A stretch of 64,000 nucleotides of DNA, from contig OZ026550.1 in NCBI GenBank assembly GCA_964020155.1, positions 1,245,123 through 1,309,122 on the forward strand. The letters run 5' to 3'. Below, one piece after another: positions 1-11,040 of the stretch; positions within the stretch are counted from its first letter, which is position 1, and the number at the start of each line of letters is the position of its first letter. The DNA is from Chondrilla cf. caribensis. Lineage: Eukaryota; Porifera; Demospongiae; Chondrillida; Chondrillidae. The notes beneath the pieces were generated by a model. The model did no database searches. It had not been told where the DNA came from and saw only the letters and a program-made list of their open reading frames with translations. Both the position numbers and the translations under genes were made by a program.

Positions 1-384
1 CCTGAGAGGAAGAAACTGCATGTCTGCATATATGCATGGTTGACAAATTTACATATTGAGGGGCATAGGTATGCATAAAGTTTTTTTCTGGATGCACTTG
101 CCCTACATATGGCTGGCACCCTAATGCTACGCTATAATGATGCTACCTGTATGCCCAGGGTTTTGTTTATAAAGCAAACCCAATGATGTCAACCATGCCT
201 TGTCCAGGGGGAATGTCATCAAATTGCACAATAAAATCAGAGAAACATCCTCTGCTCTTCTCAAGATCTGTAGTCCAACCACTTCTCCTCTCATATTGAG
301 GTAGAACCCCTGCTCCAGCCACTTAATGGTGAAGAAATAAATGGTCGGCCAGCAAATGTTCAAGACAACGGTAGACTTGACATA
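1..384. other. Non-coding 3' flank of gene A, no feature recognised
   Basis: I see no gene in this stretch. The short open frames on either strand have no splice-site context or family resemblance. It lies far downstream of the minus-strand gene A and ends where a retroelement fragment begins. Confidence 0.5.
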
Positions 385-720
385 AAATGCAAAGACTTCT
401 GATACACTTTACAAGATGCATTTTTGGAACTTTGTATCCCAGGGTGACCCCAAGAACGAATGAAAAAGAGAAGCAAAGGGCATATGAACAAAGGGTTTGC
501 AAGATTGAACAAAGATCCTTTACCCCGCTTGTGATTGCAGTGGTCTGTGGTATGGGTCCATCTGCCACCATCTTCTACAAGCGCCTAGCCAGCATGATTG
601 CTAAAGTGAAGAAACAGGCATACTCCGAGATAATTTCCTGGATCTGATGCAGGGTTTCATTTAGCCCCTTAAAAGCAGCCATTACGGCAATCAGAGGATC
701 CAGGTCAAACAGGACACATA
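385..720 (+). pseudogene. Decayed retroelement fragment (C-terminal piece)
   Basis: The plus-strand translation shares a run of residues with the C-terminal part of the retroelement ORF at 35307-36422. Shared blocks include (T/H)ENEK..R.YEQRV.KIE followed by FTPLV, then STFYKRL..MIA and the ending VISWL/I. An in-frame stop follows ISWI at about 645, and matching sequence continues beyond it (CRVSF). It is therefore a degraded fragment in opposite orientation to the 35 kb copy and is not a gene. Confidence 0.6.
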
Positions 721-791
721 TTAACCCCGACAGTATCAATTTATAATCCGGCACTGGCTGAGGGTCATGTAAACTGATTTTATGTGTGATG

Positions 792-972
792 TACAGTGCA
801 TGAAACCTCTCTATTAAGGACACTTTGGGACCTTGATTTTTGTCCTTATTACGGAGGTGTCCTCAATTCAGAGGTCACTTAATACACAACAGTATTACAC
901 TGGGACACAGAATGGTGTCCTTATTATAGAGGTTTCTGCAATTTAGAGATTTGTAATAGAGGCTCTACTGTA
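792..972. mobile_element. MITE, TACAGT...ACTGTA family (copy 1)
   Basis: About 180 bp, starting TACAGTG and ending CTACTGTA, with the inner arms AACCTCTCTATTAAGGACAC and its counterpart. The internal text (GGACACTTTGGGACCTTGAT, GTGTCCTCAATTCAGAGG) matches the element at 25362-25540 in inverse orientation. There is no coding capacity. A TA target site is typical of Tc1/mariner/pogo-type elements, so the family assignment is inference. Confidence 0.75.
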
Positions 973-1453
973 CTCGTGCATAATTGTATCCAAATCCTAC
1001 TCATCATCATTGTATCTTTTCAATTGATTATATATTATGTATATAAATATTATATATATATAAGTAACATGTAGTGTGGACGAGTCACATGCAATCCCCA
1101 TGATGATCAGTGGCATCCAATGCAGGAATTGAAAGGTATGAACACACAGAAGCAACAGGTTTCCTAAGGTTGAAAGTGGAAGCTTCATATCTGGTAGCTG
1201 TTGGTACTGAAACACTTTTAGAGAAGAGATTATATTGGAGTGTGTCCATGGAGATATTTCATATGAAGAGTTCTAACATTATTATTGAAATGTAATGATA
1301 ACTGTAAAATACATCAATATAATAATAATACATTAGTGTCATCGTTATTCTATCTGCATTTGCTATTTAATAATGTATGACTTGATATTCAATCATATAT
1401 AATGTCCTATTTATCTTATCATCCTAGCTATCCCATTTTAATATGTTACTTGA
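973..1453. other. 3' flank of gene A with a dispersed repeat
   Basis: Mostly AT-rich non-coding sequence. The stretch at about 1130-1300 (AGGTTTCCTAAGGTTGAAAG onward) has a diverged direct copy at about 3700-3810, beyond the other end of gene A. The two copies bracket the gene. Confidence 0.5.
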
Positions 1454-2084
1454 CTACATCACTGCCCTAATGATGAAGGCTGCAGCTAACAGGATCATCG
1501 TTGAGTAGATGTTGACTCTAGTAATCACTGAACTGGAGGGTGGACCAGCCATGACTATCTCTCCAATTGCATTCAGCACTTCTGTGTTCTTCACCATATC
1601 GACATGCTCCACGCCTGGGAATGCACGATACTGAAATCCAGTACTGTTTGCGCTATTGGCCCACCTCAGACATACTTCAAGACTCACTTTGTTCACAACA
1701 CCATCTCCAGTACCATTTATAACTGTCGGTGTTTGAGTGGGGTCATTGCTGCTGTACACAAAGGTCAGTGGTGTTGGCACATCACTCCCATAGAAGCAGT
1801 GGGTGGGAACTCCAGGGAAGGGGTACCCAGCATTGATGGAGGAAGTTGGCATGTACTTGGTCCAACCAAGAGGATAGTTGGCAAATGTGGTGAACATTTG
1901 TTCGTAATCCAAAGCAGTGTAGCTGGCATCTTGAGTTTGTACCAGTACCTGGTCTCCGAATACCTCGGCACTTGGCATCAACCAGTAAAGGGACTCCAAG
2001 GAACGCTCGATTTTGGAAAAGAGTGATTTTAATGGCCACAAAATGGACAATGGAATAATTCCAGAAACAACAGCTTCGACCGAT

Positions 2085-2104
2085 TCACTAGCACCATGCA
2101 GCAA
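2085..2104 (-). other. Frameshift point in gene A exon 4
   Basis: Gene H reads GGAGCATGGGCAGGAGCAGG here, while gene A reads GGAGCCTTTGCTGCATGGTG. Four extra bases (GCAT or an equivalent) break the frame. The downstream reading frame stays open to the family's normal C-terminus. Confidence 0.75.
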
Positions 2105-2547
2105 AGGCTCCCGACAGAGGTATGTAGACCTTGATGTACTTGTCCTTCCACTCCTGAGTGACCACCTCGTTCAGGAAGTACAGGGACATTGGTCCTCCCA
2201 TACTGTGGACAATCAAGGCAACTGGTGTCCCATTATTTTCATTGTACATCTCCTCTGCTAATCTCTTCAGATTATCAAAATATCCTCGTGTGGCAAGAGA
2301 ATCTAGATATTCACAGCAAGAATGAGAAAGTACATTAATTTTTATAAAGATAGTGATGCATTGAAGATTATGTACTGAAATAATATATTGTGTGTTTTTG
2401 ATAGAAAAGCAGAATAAAAGTTTCAAGTGAGATTGATTAGCAATTCCATGCCTTCCACTCATGCACATTTGCACACACTATACAATAACAGTGTCTCTTC
2501 TCCACATCCCACTCCTCGCCCATCCACTCAACAACTGCTAGTCTCCG

Positions 2548-2549
<2 letters not shown>

Positions 2550-2588
<39 letters not shown>

Positions 2589-2730
2589 AAAAACCCACAC
2601 CCACACACACACACACACAGTTACATACACACATATACATGCAAACACACTCATAGATGCACACACACAGCATATACATGCACACACAAAACACACATAT
2701 ACACACGTACACACACACGTACACACACAT

Positions 2731-2797
<67 letters not shown>

Positions 2798-2800
2798 ACC
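2550..2800. repeat. (CA)n microsatellite complex in intron 3 of gene A
   Basis: Interrupted CA/TACACACG repeats; the longest pure run lies at about 2736-2796. It directly abuts the exon 3 splice donor at 2807, so on the sense strand the intron starts GTGAGTGGGTGG and passes straight into a long (GT)n tract. The long reading frames here are low-complexity artefacts. Confidence 0.9.
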
Positions 2801-3573
2801 CACTCACCAGCTGCTAGTCTCCAGTCATATGGAGCAGCTCTGATGGTCACACCTCGTTGGTAACCCCTAGCAACGAAGTAGTCCACAAAATCCTTGAAAT
2901 ACTGCAATTCCTTAACTACGTCGCAGAGTATATCATCATCATCAAGGCATTCAACGCTGCTGGTTTCCCCAAAGCCTGGCACACTCACACTCACTCCTTG
3001 TTTATCAGAATAGGTGTTTGTACTTTGATCGTACTGTAGTCTAAAGAAAATAAAATTAAATGCATTTGTTATTCAATAATTGGTGCATGATGTCATAAAT
3101 TAGTTCATAAACACTGTTTACACTGTAAACATGTACTCACTCCAAAGTTGATGTACAAAACAGTGTTCTCAATCCTAACCACAGCAGTCGTGGGGCAGCT
3201 GAATCACACAAACCATCATCACGAACAGTTCCCCACAGTTGGGATCCAGTTAGTCCAGGAACTACAAAATATTTATTAAGAAAAGTTATATTCTCATGCA
3301 TGATGTTGTGATGATGTATACTCAATACAGATACATACATATACAGATATCTTGAGTGTGTGCTGAAATCTTCTGGCAAAACATGTCTTACACTCACCTA
3401 TAAGAATTGGTACCTGGGCGGTAATTACTGTAAGACTCCCAAGAAGTGTTAGAGCTGGAAGCAGTCCAAAATTAAGCTTCATTGTAGCTTTTGTAAAGGT
3501 ACAGATTTGGATTCGTCCCACTTTCTGCTGCTGATTTCCTCTTCTTGTTAGTGATGACTTGACTTGTGTAGCT

Positions 3574-3582
3574 CTTTATATA
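3574..3582 (-). promoter_or_regulatory. Candidate TATA box of gene A
   Basis: The minus strand reads TATATAAAG about 90 nt upstream of the gene A start codon at 3482. A position about 30 nt upstream of transcription start would leave a 5' leader of roughly 60 nt. No start-site data are available. Confidence 0.5.
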
Positions 3583-4035
3583 GAGATCAACTGATCTAAT
3601 TTTAGTCCTGGAGCCCAGCTATATATCAATTAATAGCAGCTCTAAGTACATATGCACAGCACCTTGTTCATCACAAGCCATACCACTGCACTGCATAGTG
3701 AGAGGCTTCCTAAGGCTAACAGTGGAAGCTATATGGTAGCTGTTGGTATTGAAACATTTGCGATGAAATTATAATTATAGGTGTATATCCATTGAGACCT
3801 AACTAATGTGGTGGTAGGAATATATTTGTGTTGTTGGAATTGAAAGTACTAATCCTTGTTGTGTTCGATACAAATGTGTATACTCATGGAATTTGTGTTT
3901 GAAGAGATGCCTTAATGACCTTCCAGCTTGGAGGCGGAAATTTAGAAAATCTTACAAAGTGTTATAAGTATCTAATATAGATTTGTCTATAGCCTACTAA
4001 ACAGGTAATTGCACTCTGCATGGTCCAGTAACTGT
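3583..4035. other. 5' flank of gene A, no gene
   Basis: Non-coding. It contains the second copy (about 3700-3810) of the dispersed repeat seen at 1130-1300. Nothing else is recognised. Confidence 0.4.
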
Positions 4036-4052
4036 CATTGCATGATTTGTGG

Positions 4053-4268
4053 AAGGGAGGAGGAAATGTTTCTTTGAATTCAGTTGTGAGAACTGCAGAC
4101 TGCCAAATTTCCACTTAGACACTATGGCCTTAAGGATGACGATCAGACTGAATGTCCTTTGATCGAGGATCTCCAAGAAAAGTCATCATGCATGGTGTGT
4201 AGCTTGAGGAAGATGATGAAACTCAGACAACCCAATAACCTCACTGCATGCAGGATATACTGGTGTTA
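4053..4268 (+). pseudogene. Copy 1 of the cysteine-rich frame, frameshifted
   Basis: This matches the copies at 5451 and 6793 but has CACTTAGACACTATGG where the others read CACTTGGAAAACTATGG. The one-base loss destroys the frame before the central cysteine. Confidence 0.45.
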
Positions 4269-5450
4269 ATTACCCGTGAGTACATACACAAGTACATTTG
4301 CTGTAAAATACATATAAAATATTAGGTTTCGAAAGTGTATATATGAGTAATTCTCCAAATGTGTGAGTGGTACATGGTGCATGAAATTATAAGATTAGTG
4401 GATTAACTGGATTATATTGTATTTCATTATCATTGGTAATGGTGTGGCGTATGAAAAGGCTTGGGGGATCAAATTGTATCTTTAAGATTAATGGGAAGTC
4501 ACTTTAAATCAAGATAAGATAATGGTAAGATAAAGATGAATAATTGACTGGTGTTGTATATAAATTTAACACCTCTACCTATATACGTAGATTGGTATTT
4601 CCTGTGGGGTAGTTGGATTGCAACTCGTACCATGCTCAGTCTGGCTCCCAGACATAACAGGATGGGAAGGTGAAGGTACATTATTCTCACAGCTTCATTT
4701 CTGAAACTGAAAACATACCTAAGAAGCCTTAACGACCTTATATTTATAGATGACCAAATGTGGGTATGCATATAAACTCAGAGGGTTTCTGTTTCAATGA
4801 CATTCAGCACGTCCTCACTTCTAGGATATTTGAGACTGGGGAAGCTATCAAAGTGAAATTGAACCTCGTTATCGGCCAATTACCAGACCAAGTGTGATTG
4901 ACATTAGATTAGTTAGATACTCACATTACATGTAACATCACATTACATGCTGTTGCATATGGTCCAATGCCATATTGTATATGAGACATACATGTAGATA
5001 ATATATGATTGTGCATAGTAATAATAATAATATTTTAAAACCAGGACATTAATTTTTAATGTACTATTTTTCCAAGAATTGCATGAAGAATTGAACTATT
5101 TTTTATGCTATGAGACAAAGTATGATTATTATGTTTCCGTGTGTGTCTTGGATTCGTTGGATGCTGTTTGTAAATAGTGTTATTGTTGTGAAATTCAACC
5201 ATCAGGATGGCGCTGTGCTGAATTTATTATCAGCTGTTCAATTGTCTGACAGACTATAATATTCTAGGTGAAATCAAAATATAACCATTCAGGGATGACG
5301 CTCTTCCTTATTCATGGAATGGGGGGCAAACCTAATACGTCTTCTCTTCCTTTTACTAGTTTCATTTTAATGATATCCAATTAACTTGTCTGTGTATTTT
5401 TGTAAGGTTATTTATATAGACACATCATAATGCTATTGCAAGCTTGATTT

Positions 5451-5672
5451 GTGGAAGGGAGGAGAAAACGTTTCTTTGAATTCAGTTGTGAGAACTGCAG
5501 ACTGCCAAATTTCCACTTGGAAAACTATGGCCTTAAAGATGACGATCAGACTGAATGTCCTTTGATCGAGGATCTCCAAGAAAAGTCATCATGCATGGTG
5601 TGTAGCTTGAGGAAGATGATGACACTCAGACAACCCAATAACCTCACTACATGCAGGATATACTGGTGTTAA
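5451..5672 (+). CDS. Hypothetical cysteine-rich open frame of the tandem unit (copy 2)
   Basis: An open frame of up to 73 codons begins at GTG with no in-frame ATG at its start, so if real it is an exon or a terminal exon and not a complete gene. It has a C..C motif near the start (SCENCR), a central C, CMVC, and an RIYWC end followed by TAA, seven cysteines in all. Copy 3 keeps the same frame and the same stop, but most differences between the copies change amino acids. Copy 1 (about 4053-4268) has a one-base deletion near HLDT that shifts the frame. I do not recognise the family. It could be a cysteine-rich secreted peptide exon or a chance frame. Confidence 0.3.
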   Translation: MEGRRKRFFEFSCENCRLPNFHLENYGLKDDDQTECPLIEDLQEKSSCMVCSLRKMMTLRQPNNLTTCRIYWC

Positions 5673-5971
5673 TTACCCATGAATACACACACAAGTATAA
5701 TTATATGCTGTAAAATACATATAAAATATTAGGTTTCGAAAGTGTATAAATGAGTGATTCTCTGAATGTGTGAGTGCTATACATGGTGAATTAATAAGAT
5801 TAGCGGATTAACTGGATTATAATATTGTACTTCATTATCATTGGTAATGACATGGCGTATGAAAAGGTTTGGTGGATCAAATGGTATTTTTCAGATTAAT
5901 GGGAAGTCACTTTAAATCAAGATAAGATAATAGTAAGATAAAAATGAATTATTGACTTGTGTTGTATTTAG

Positions 5972-6172
5972 TGGTTAGGACATGGGCACGAGGGCATTAT
6001 TACATATAAAATACCGAGTACCGAGGGCGAGTGTATTTTATATGTCATAATGCCCGAGTGTCCATGTCTTAACCATTGTAGCATCCGTTGCTAACGCTTT
6101 ATACTGTTGCTAGTGCTTTATACGTTATAAAATTGCTGTATAATAGTACTGTTTCTATGGTAACAGATGCCA
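5972..6172. mobile_element. Hairpin MITE inserted in tandem unit 2
   Basis: The part 5972-6075 folds into a near-perfect hairpin. The arm TGGTTAGGACATGGGCACGA is matched by the complement of GAGTGTCCATGTCTTAACCA, and both arms continue through CATATAAAATAC. A further roughly 95 bp segment with its own short inverted ends (GCATCCGTTG / GGTAACAGATGC) follows. Tandem unit 1 lacks the whole piece (about 4555-4560), which gives an empty site. Confidence 0.75.
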
Positions 6173-6792
6173 TATAAATTTAGCACCTCCTAGATTGGTA
6201 TTTTCTTTGGGGTAGTTGGATTGCAACTCGTACCATGCTCAGTCTGGCTCCCAGACATAACTGGATGGGAAGGTGAAGGTACATTATTCTCACAGCTTCA
6301 TTTCTGAAACTGAAAACATACCTAAGAAGCCTTTCAACGACCTTATGTTATATTTATAGATGACCAAATTTGGGTATGTATATAAACTCCAAGAATTGCA
6401 TGAAGAATTGAACTGCTTTTTATGCTATGAGACAAAGTACTAGTATGATTATATGTTTCCGTGTGTTTCTTGGATTCGTAGGCTGCTGTTTGTAAATAGT
6501 ACTAGTGTTATTGTTGTGAAATTCAACCATCAGGATGTCGCTGTGCTGAATTTATTATCCGCTGTTCAATTGTCTGACAGACTATAATATTCTAGATGAA
6601 ATCAAAATATAACCATTGATGGTTGCCAATGAAAGAATGACACTCTTCGTTATTCATGGAATGGGGGGCAAACCTAATAAGTCTTCTCTTCCTTTTACTA
6701 GTTTCATTTTAATGATATCCAATTAACTTGTCTGTGTATTTTTGTAAGGTTGTTTATATAGACACATCATAATGCTATTGCAAGCTTGATTT

Positions 6793-7014
6793 GTGGAAGG
6801 GAGGAGAAAATGTTTCTTTGAATTCAGTTGTGAGAACTGCAGACTGCCAAATTTCCACTTGGAAAACTTTGGCTTTAATGATGACAATCAGACTGAATGT
6901 CCTTTGATCGAGGATCTCCAAGAAAAGTCATCATGCATGGTGTGTAGCTTGAGGAAGATGATGACACTCAGACAACCCAATAACCTCACTACATGCAGGA
7001 TATACTGGTGTTAA
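6793..7014 (+). CDS. Hypothetical cysteine-rich open frame of the tandem unit (copy 3)
   Basis: The counterpart of the copy 2 frame, with the same length, cysteine spacing and stop codon. Replacements include R to C near residue 7, Y to F and K to N near residue 30, and D to N. There is no obvious excess of silent changes, which argues against strong purifying selection. No start codon or splice partner is identified. Confidence 0.3.
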   Translation: MEGRRKCFFEFSCENCRLPNFHLENFGFNDDNQTECPLIEDLQEKSSCMVCSLRKMMTLRQPNNLTTCRIYWC

Positions 7015-7313
7015 TTACCCATGAATACACACACAAGTATAATTATATGCTGTAAAATACATATAAAATATTAGGTTTCGAAAGTGTATAAATGAGTAAT
7101 TCTCTGAATGTGTGAGTGCTATACATGGTGAATTAATAAGAGTAGCGGATTAACTGGATTATAATATTGTACTTCATTATCATTGGTAATGACATGGCGT
7201 ATGAAAAGGCTTGGGGGATCAAATTGTATCTTTCATATTAATGGGAAGTCACTTTTAATCAAGATAAGATAATAGTAAGATAAAAATGAATTATTGACTT
7301 GTGTTGTATTTAG

Positions 7314-7515
7314 TGGTTAAGACATGGGCACGAGGGCATTATGACATATAAAATACCGAGTACCGAGGGCGCGTGTATTTTATATGTCATAATGCCCGAG
7401 TGTCCATGTCTTAACCAGTATAACATCCGTTGCTAACGCTTTTTTACTGTTGCTAGCGCTTTATATGTTATAAAATTGCTGTATAATAGTACTGTTTCTA
7501 TGGTAACGGATGCTA
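7314..7515. mobile_element. Hairpin MITE inserted in tandem unit 3
   Basis: The same hairpin (7314-7417) and trailing segment sit at the same position as in unit 2. The insertion therefore predates the duplication that made units 2 and 3. Confidence 0.75.
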
Positions 7516-8390
7516 TATAAATTTAGCACCTCCTAGATTGGTATTTCCTGTGGGGTAGTTGGATTGCAACTCGTACCATGCTCAGTCTGGCTCCCAGACA
7601 TAACAGGATGGGAAGGTGAAGGTACATTATTCTCACAGCTTCATTTCCGAAACTGAAAACATACCTGAGAAGCCTTTCAACAACCTTATGTTATATTTAT
7701 ATATGACCAAATACGGGTAAGTATATAAACTCAGAGGGCTTCTGTTTCAATGACTTTCAGCACGTCCTCATTTCCGGGATATTTGAGACTGGGGAAGCTA
7801 TCAAAGTGAAATTGAACCTCGTAATTGGCCAATTACCAAACCAAGTGTGATTGACATTAGTTAGATACTCACACTACATGTGACATCACATTAAATGCTG
7901 TTACATATGGTCCAATGCTATATTGTATATGAGACATACATGCATATATATGATTGTGCATATATAATAATAAAAATTAAATAATATTTTAAACCCAAAA
8001 TATTTAAATGTATTATTTTTCCAAGAATTGAAAAATTGAACTATTTTTATGGTATGAGACGAAGTATGATATGTTTCTGTGTGAGTCTTGGATTCGTAGG
8101 CAGCTGTTTGTAAATAGTGTTATTATTGTGCAATTCACAATCAGGATGGCGTTGTGCTGAATTTATTATCAGCTGCTCAATTGTCTGACAGAGTAGATTC
8201 AAGGTGGAATCAAAATATAACCATTGAGGGTTGCCAATGAAAGGATGACACTCTTCCTTATTCATGGAATGGGGGGCAAACCTAATACGTCTTCTCTTCC
8301 TTTGTCTAGTTTCAATTTAATGGTATCCAATTAACTTGTCTGTGTATTATTGTAAGGTTTTTATATAGACACGTGCACATCATAATGCTA

Positions 8391-9530
8391 CTACAAGTAT
8401 GATTATACTAAGACATGCATACACAAGGTATGTGTTCCTGTATACAAAATTATCAGAAATATCAGGCATATCATACATAACTTACAAAGTACTAAGAATC
8501 AGAGTACATAACTGGTGTCATGAGCTACCACTGATGTTTTTCAGTGCTCCAGGTCTAGCTTGGGTTCTGCAGTGCCTCACAGTCCTACGCAATGTATGTT
8601 GGGCATACCCTCTACCTAGAGCAACCAATAACTATATGTACAGCAGTGGAGGTCCACTTCACGACCTGAGCTGACTGTAAAAGCCTTTTAACTATTGTGT
8701 ATTTCAGGGATAGCGGAGACTCTACTAGAGTGACGGTGATAATAATGAGAGAATGGTAGATGAGGGAGGTTTAAAAACAATTGTTGAACATTCCCAATTC
8801 TACATTGTCCCATTTTCCCTCAAAGAATGTGGATTTACTGCCAATTGAATTTGTATTCAGTGAGATGTAGGATGAGATATTCTGAGAGTAAATATGCATG
8901 GTGCAACAACTGAAGGTGATTGCCCCAATTACTAATTACCCATGCACTTTTCTGCCCATTCACCAGCTACAAGTCTCTACTCATAAATGCCTGTTCTTAT
9001 ATTATGTCCTTATGTGACCAGCTCCATGGAACAGCCACAATATTCATTATCATGCTTACCCAATTACAAGTGAAGACTATCACACGTATAAAATATAAAT
9101 TGAAATTGAGACAATGTACAAAGTACCATACTCAGGCGAATCTGCCACATTTGTCACACTTCTGAATTTTGAAGCCTATTTTCCATACATGGTTTCTCTC
9201 CAAATGAGCAGCCCATCAAGGTCTTCCTGACCTTGTATAGCACTAGGTTATATCAATGGAAGGATTGTTGCATTCCGATAGTCTGCCTATTTCACCATCC
9301 CCACCTTGTTCAGACTGTTGCATTTTTGTCCAAGTTGTCATGTGTACTGCAATGCAGTTGTAACCCCATGCATGGCATGCAGTTTATGACTTCAAATCAC
9401 CTTGCAGAATGTTTTGCAATCATGTTATACTATAGAATGACTGCGGGTTTCCTAACCTGGGGCTACCACATGCAGCATGCTTTTCTCCAACAATTGGCCT
9501 ATGACAAAGTTGTACTGACACAGTCACAAG
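8391..9530. other. Non-coding spacer
   Basis: No supported gene. A 91-codon frame at 8399 and the start of a 147-codon frame at 9233 have no splice-site support, signal peptide or recognisable family. The second runs into the 115-125 bp tandem repeat. Confidence 0.4.
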
Positions 9531-9965
9531 TGGCAGTGGGAAAGTGGGCCGAGTATTCACAATTTATTATTCTTGGATACCGTAACTCAATTGTCCTATT
9601 GTACACATACGCAGTATTTCTGAATCAGGCAACTCAGGCTAATACAGTTAGGAGTGGCAGTGGGAAAGTGGGCTGAAATTTGGTATTCTTGGGTACCGTA
9701 GCTCAATTGGTCTCTTGTACACCTACACAGTATAGACCTGAATCAGGTAACTCAGGCTAATACAGTTACAAGTGGCAGTGGGAAAGTGGGCCGATTGTTC
9801 ACATATTTAGTATTCTTGGGCATTGCAGCTCAACTGGCCTATTATACACCTACACAGTAGTTCTGAATCAGGTAACTCAGGCACAATTGGCAGTGGGAAA
9901 GTGGGCCAATCATTCACAATTTAGTATTCTTGGGTACCATAGCTTTACATTACTTCATGTCACAA
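9531..9965 (+). repeat. Tandem repeat, about 115-125 bp unit, four copies
   Basis: The phrase GGCAGTGGGAAAGTGGGC recurs at about 9532, 9656, 9774 and 9889. Between recurrences lie TATTCTTGGGTACCGTAGCT, TACACCTACACAGTA and TGAATCAGGTAACTCAGGC. Single diverged copies occur at about 11390-11515 and 18600-18735. Confidence 0.85.
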
Positions 9966-11040
9966 TTGAAATTAAAGTGTTTCCTGAAAGTTGTATATTC
10001 ATTAACTGCAGGAAGTAGTAATTAATATTCAGAGGTATTGCAACTATAATATGGTAGCTATTTTAAATATTAATTGAGTACAGTGAGTGACTAAGCTTTT
10101 TCTCTTTGAGAGGATTTTAAAAACAAAATCAATACAGGTATGCACACCATATATTTTCTATATAATTACAGACCATATACATATATACATTAATTATGTT
10201 ACATGTGCCCTGCAGCAGAAGTTGTTTCTGGGTACAATGCACCACATATGCCCTAGTTTAATAGCCACCTTTAATCACCTCTCTTTCCTTGTTATGCAAA
10301 CTAATAGGCTAATGTTACATCAATGGATAGGTCTATCCATATAACATTCATTTAAAATAAATATGGACGTGAATGCTACCTTCCTATGCAAAGTTCAGGA
10401 GTACACCAATGAAGGAATAATTGCAAAATCAACTTTGTTGCCAGAAATTAAAGTCTCGGTAAATACAGCCTAAGCTAATAGCTTGAGAATTTGAGAATCT
10501 TGAGAATTTGAATTGCTATGAATTCCATAGTTTGATTGTAAATCAAATTTTGGATTGCTCATGATTGTATAGAGCACTGATTACCTGAAGAAGACTAACA
10601 TAGTATTATACATATATACTCTCCCCTTTTAACAGCCTCTGAACGTTAACTGTTTCATTATGATGCATGTATACCAACCTGTTTTGGGTGTTAACAGTGA
10701 ACACACAATACATGTGTGGACCAAACCCAACTTTTGGGACTTTGCAAATCCAACTTTGGGGATACTATTTTGCACACAAAACAAACAATGTTCCTGTGAG
10801 ATCAGAAGATCTCAAGGAATCTGTGGTAACCCAGCTATAATTGTGTTCGTGAACAGGTTAATTTCCAGATAGCCAACACCTTGAATTCATTCAAAAATAT
10901 GACTCAATATAATCATCACCTCCCCAAGTTACGGCTCATATTTGAGTTAATACCGTAATTATAAGATTTGGCATGAACAGATATGTTTACTGTTGAACCC
11001 AGTTAAATGTGATTAAAAGACTAAAGGTTGAGGCTTAATT
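9966..11040. other. Non-coding spacer
   Basis: AT-rich, with no supported gene or recognised repeat. Short open frames at 10087 and 10660 lack any corroboration. Confidence 0.4.

Larger units (their letters stand above)
1454..3482 (-). pseudogene. Gene A: LCAT/PLA2G15-like hydrolase with GPI-type tail, frameshifted
   Basis: Four exons on the minus strand: 3482-3398, 3261-3141, 3040-2808 and 2302-1454, intron phases 1-2-1. Exon 1 encodes a signal peptide (MKLNFGLLPALTLLG...). Exon 2 has the oxyanion-type motif PGLTGSQLWG and a C...LW...C lid. Exon 3 has PGFG and RAAPYDWRL. Exon 4 carries the nucleophile motif VHSMGG, the acid motif GDGVV and the histidine motif PGVEH, and ends in a hydrophobic tail (IYSTMILLAAAFII) after small residues, like a GPI-anchor signal. 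Compared with paralogues H and G, a net +1 (best aligned as a 4-nt) insertion near 2090-2100 shifts the frame after IPLSGAFAA and gives a stop at TAG; the correct frame resumes at GASESVEAVV. All splice sites look intact, so the lesion is recent, polymorphic, or an assembly error. The enzyme family hydrolyses or transfers acyl chains of phospholipids. Confidence 0.85.
4035..8390 (+). repeat. Tandem array of about 1.35-1.4 kb units, three copies
   Basis: The block GATTTGTGGAAGGGAGGAG recurs at about 4047, 5446 and 6788, with long collinear similarity between units. Shared landmarks include GGGGTAGTTGGATTGCAACT, CCATGCTCAGTCTGGCTCCC, TTCAACCATCAGGATG and ATTCATGGAATGGGGGGCAA. Units 2 and 3 carry a roughly 200 bp insertion absent from unit 1. 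Unit 2 has lost a segment (after about 6390) that units 1 and 3 keep. The last unit ends near 8390 without another coding block. Confidence 0.85.

Noticed and set aside
1604..2026. 140-codon plus-strand frame over gene A exon 4 (and similar frames over G, H, I exon 4)
   Set aside because: Antisense shadow of the catalytic exon; it recurs in every paralogue only because the coding strand is conserved.
8399..8674. 91-codon open frame at the end of the tandem array
   Set aside because: No recognisable domain, start context or splice sites; AT-rich chance frame is likely.
9233..9676. 147-codon open frame
   Set aside because: It runs into the 115-125 bp tandem repeat, shows no family resemblance and has no splice or signal features.
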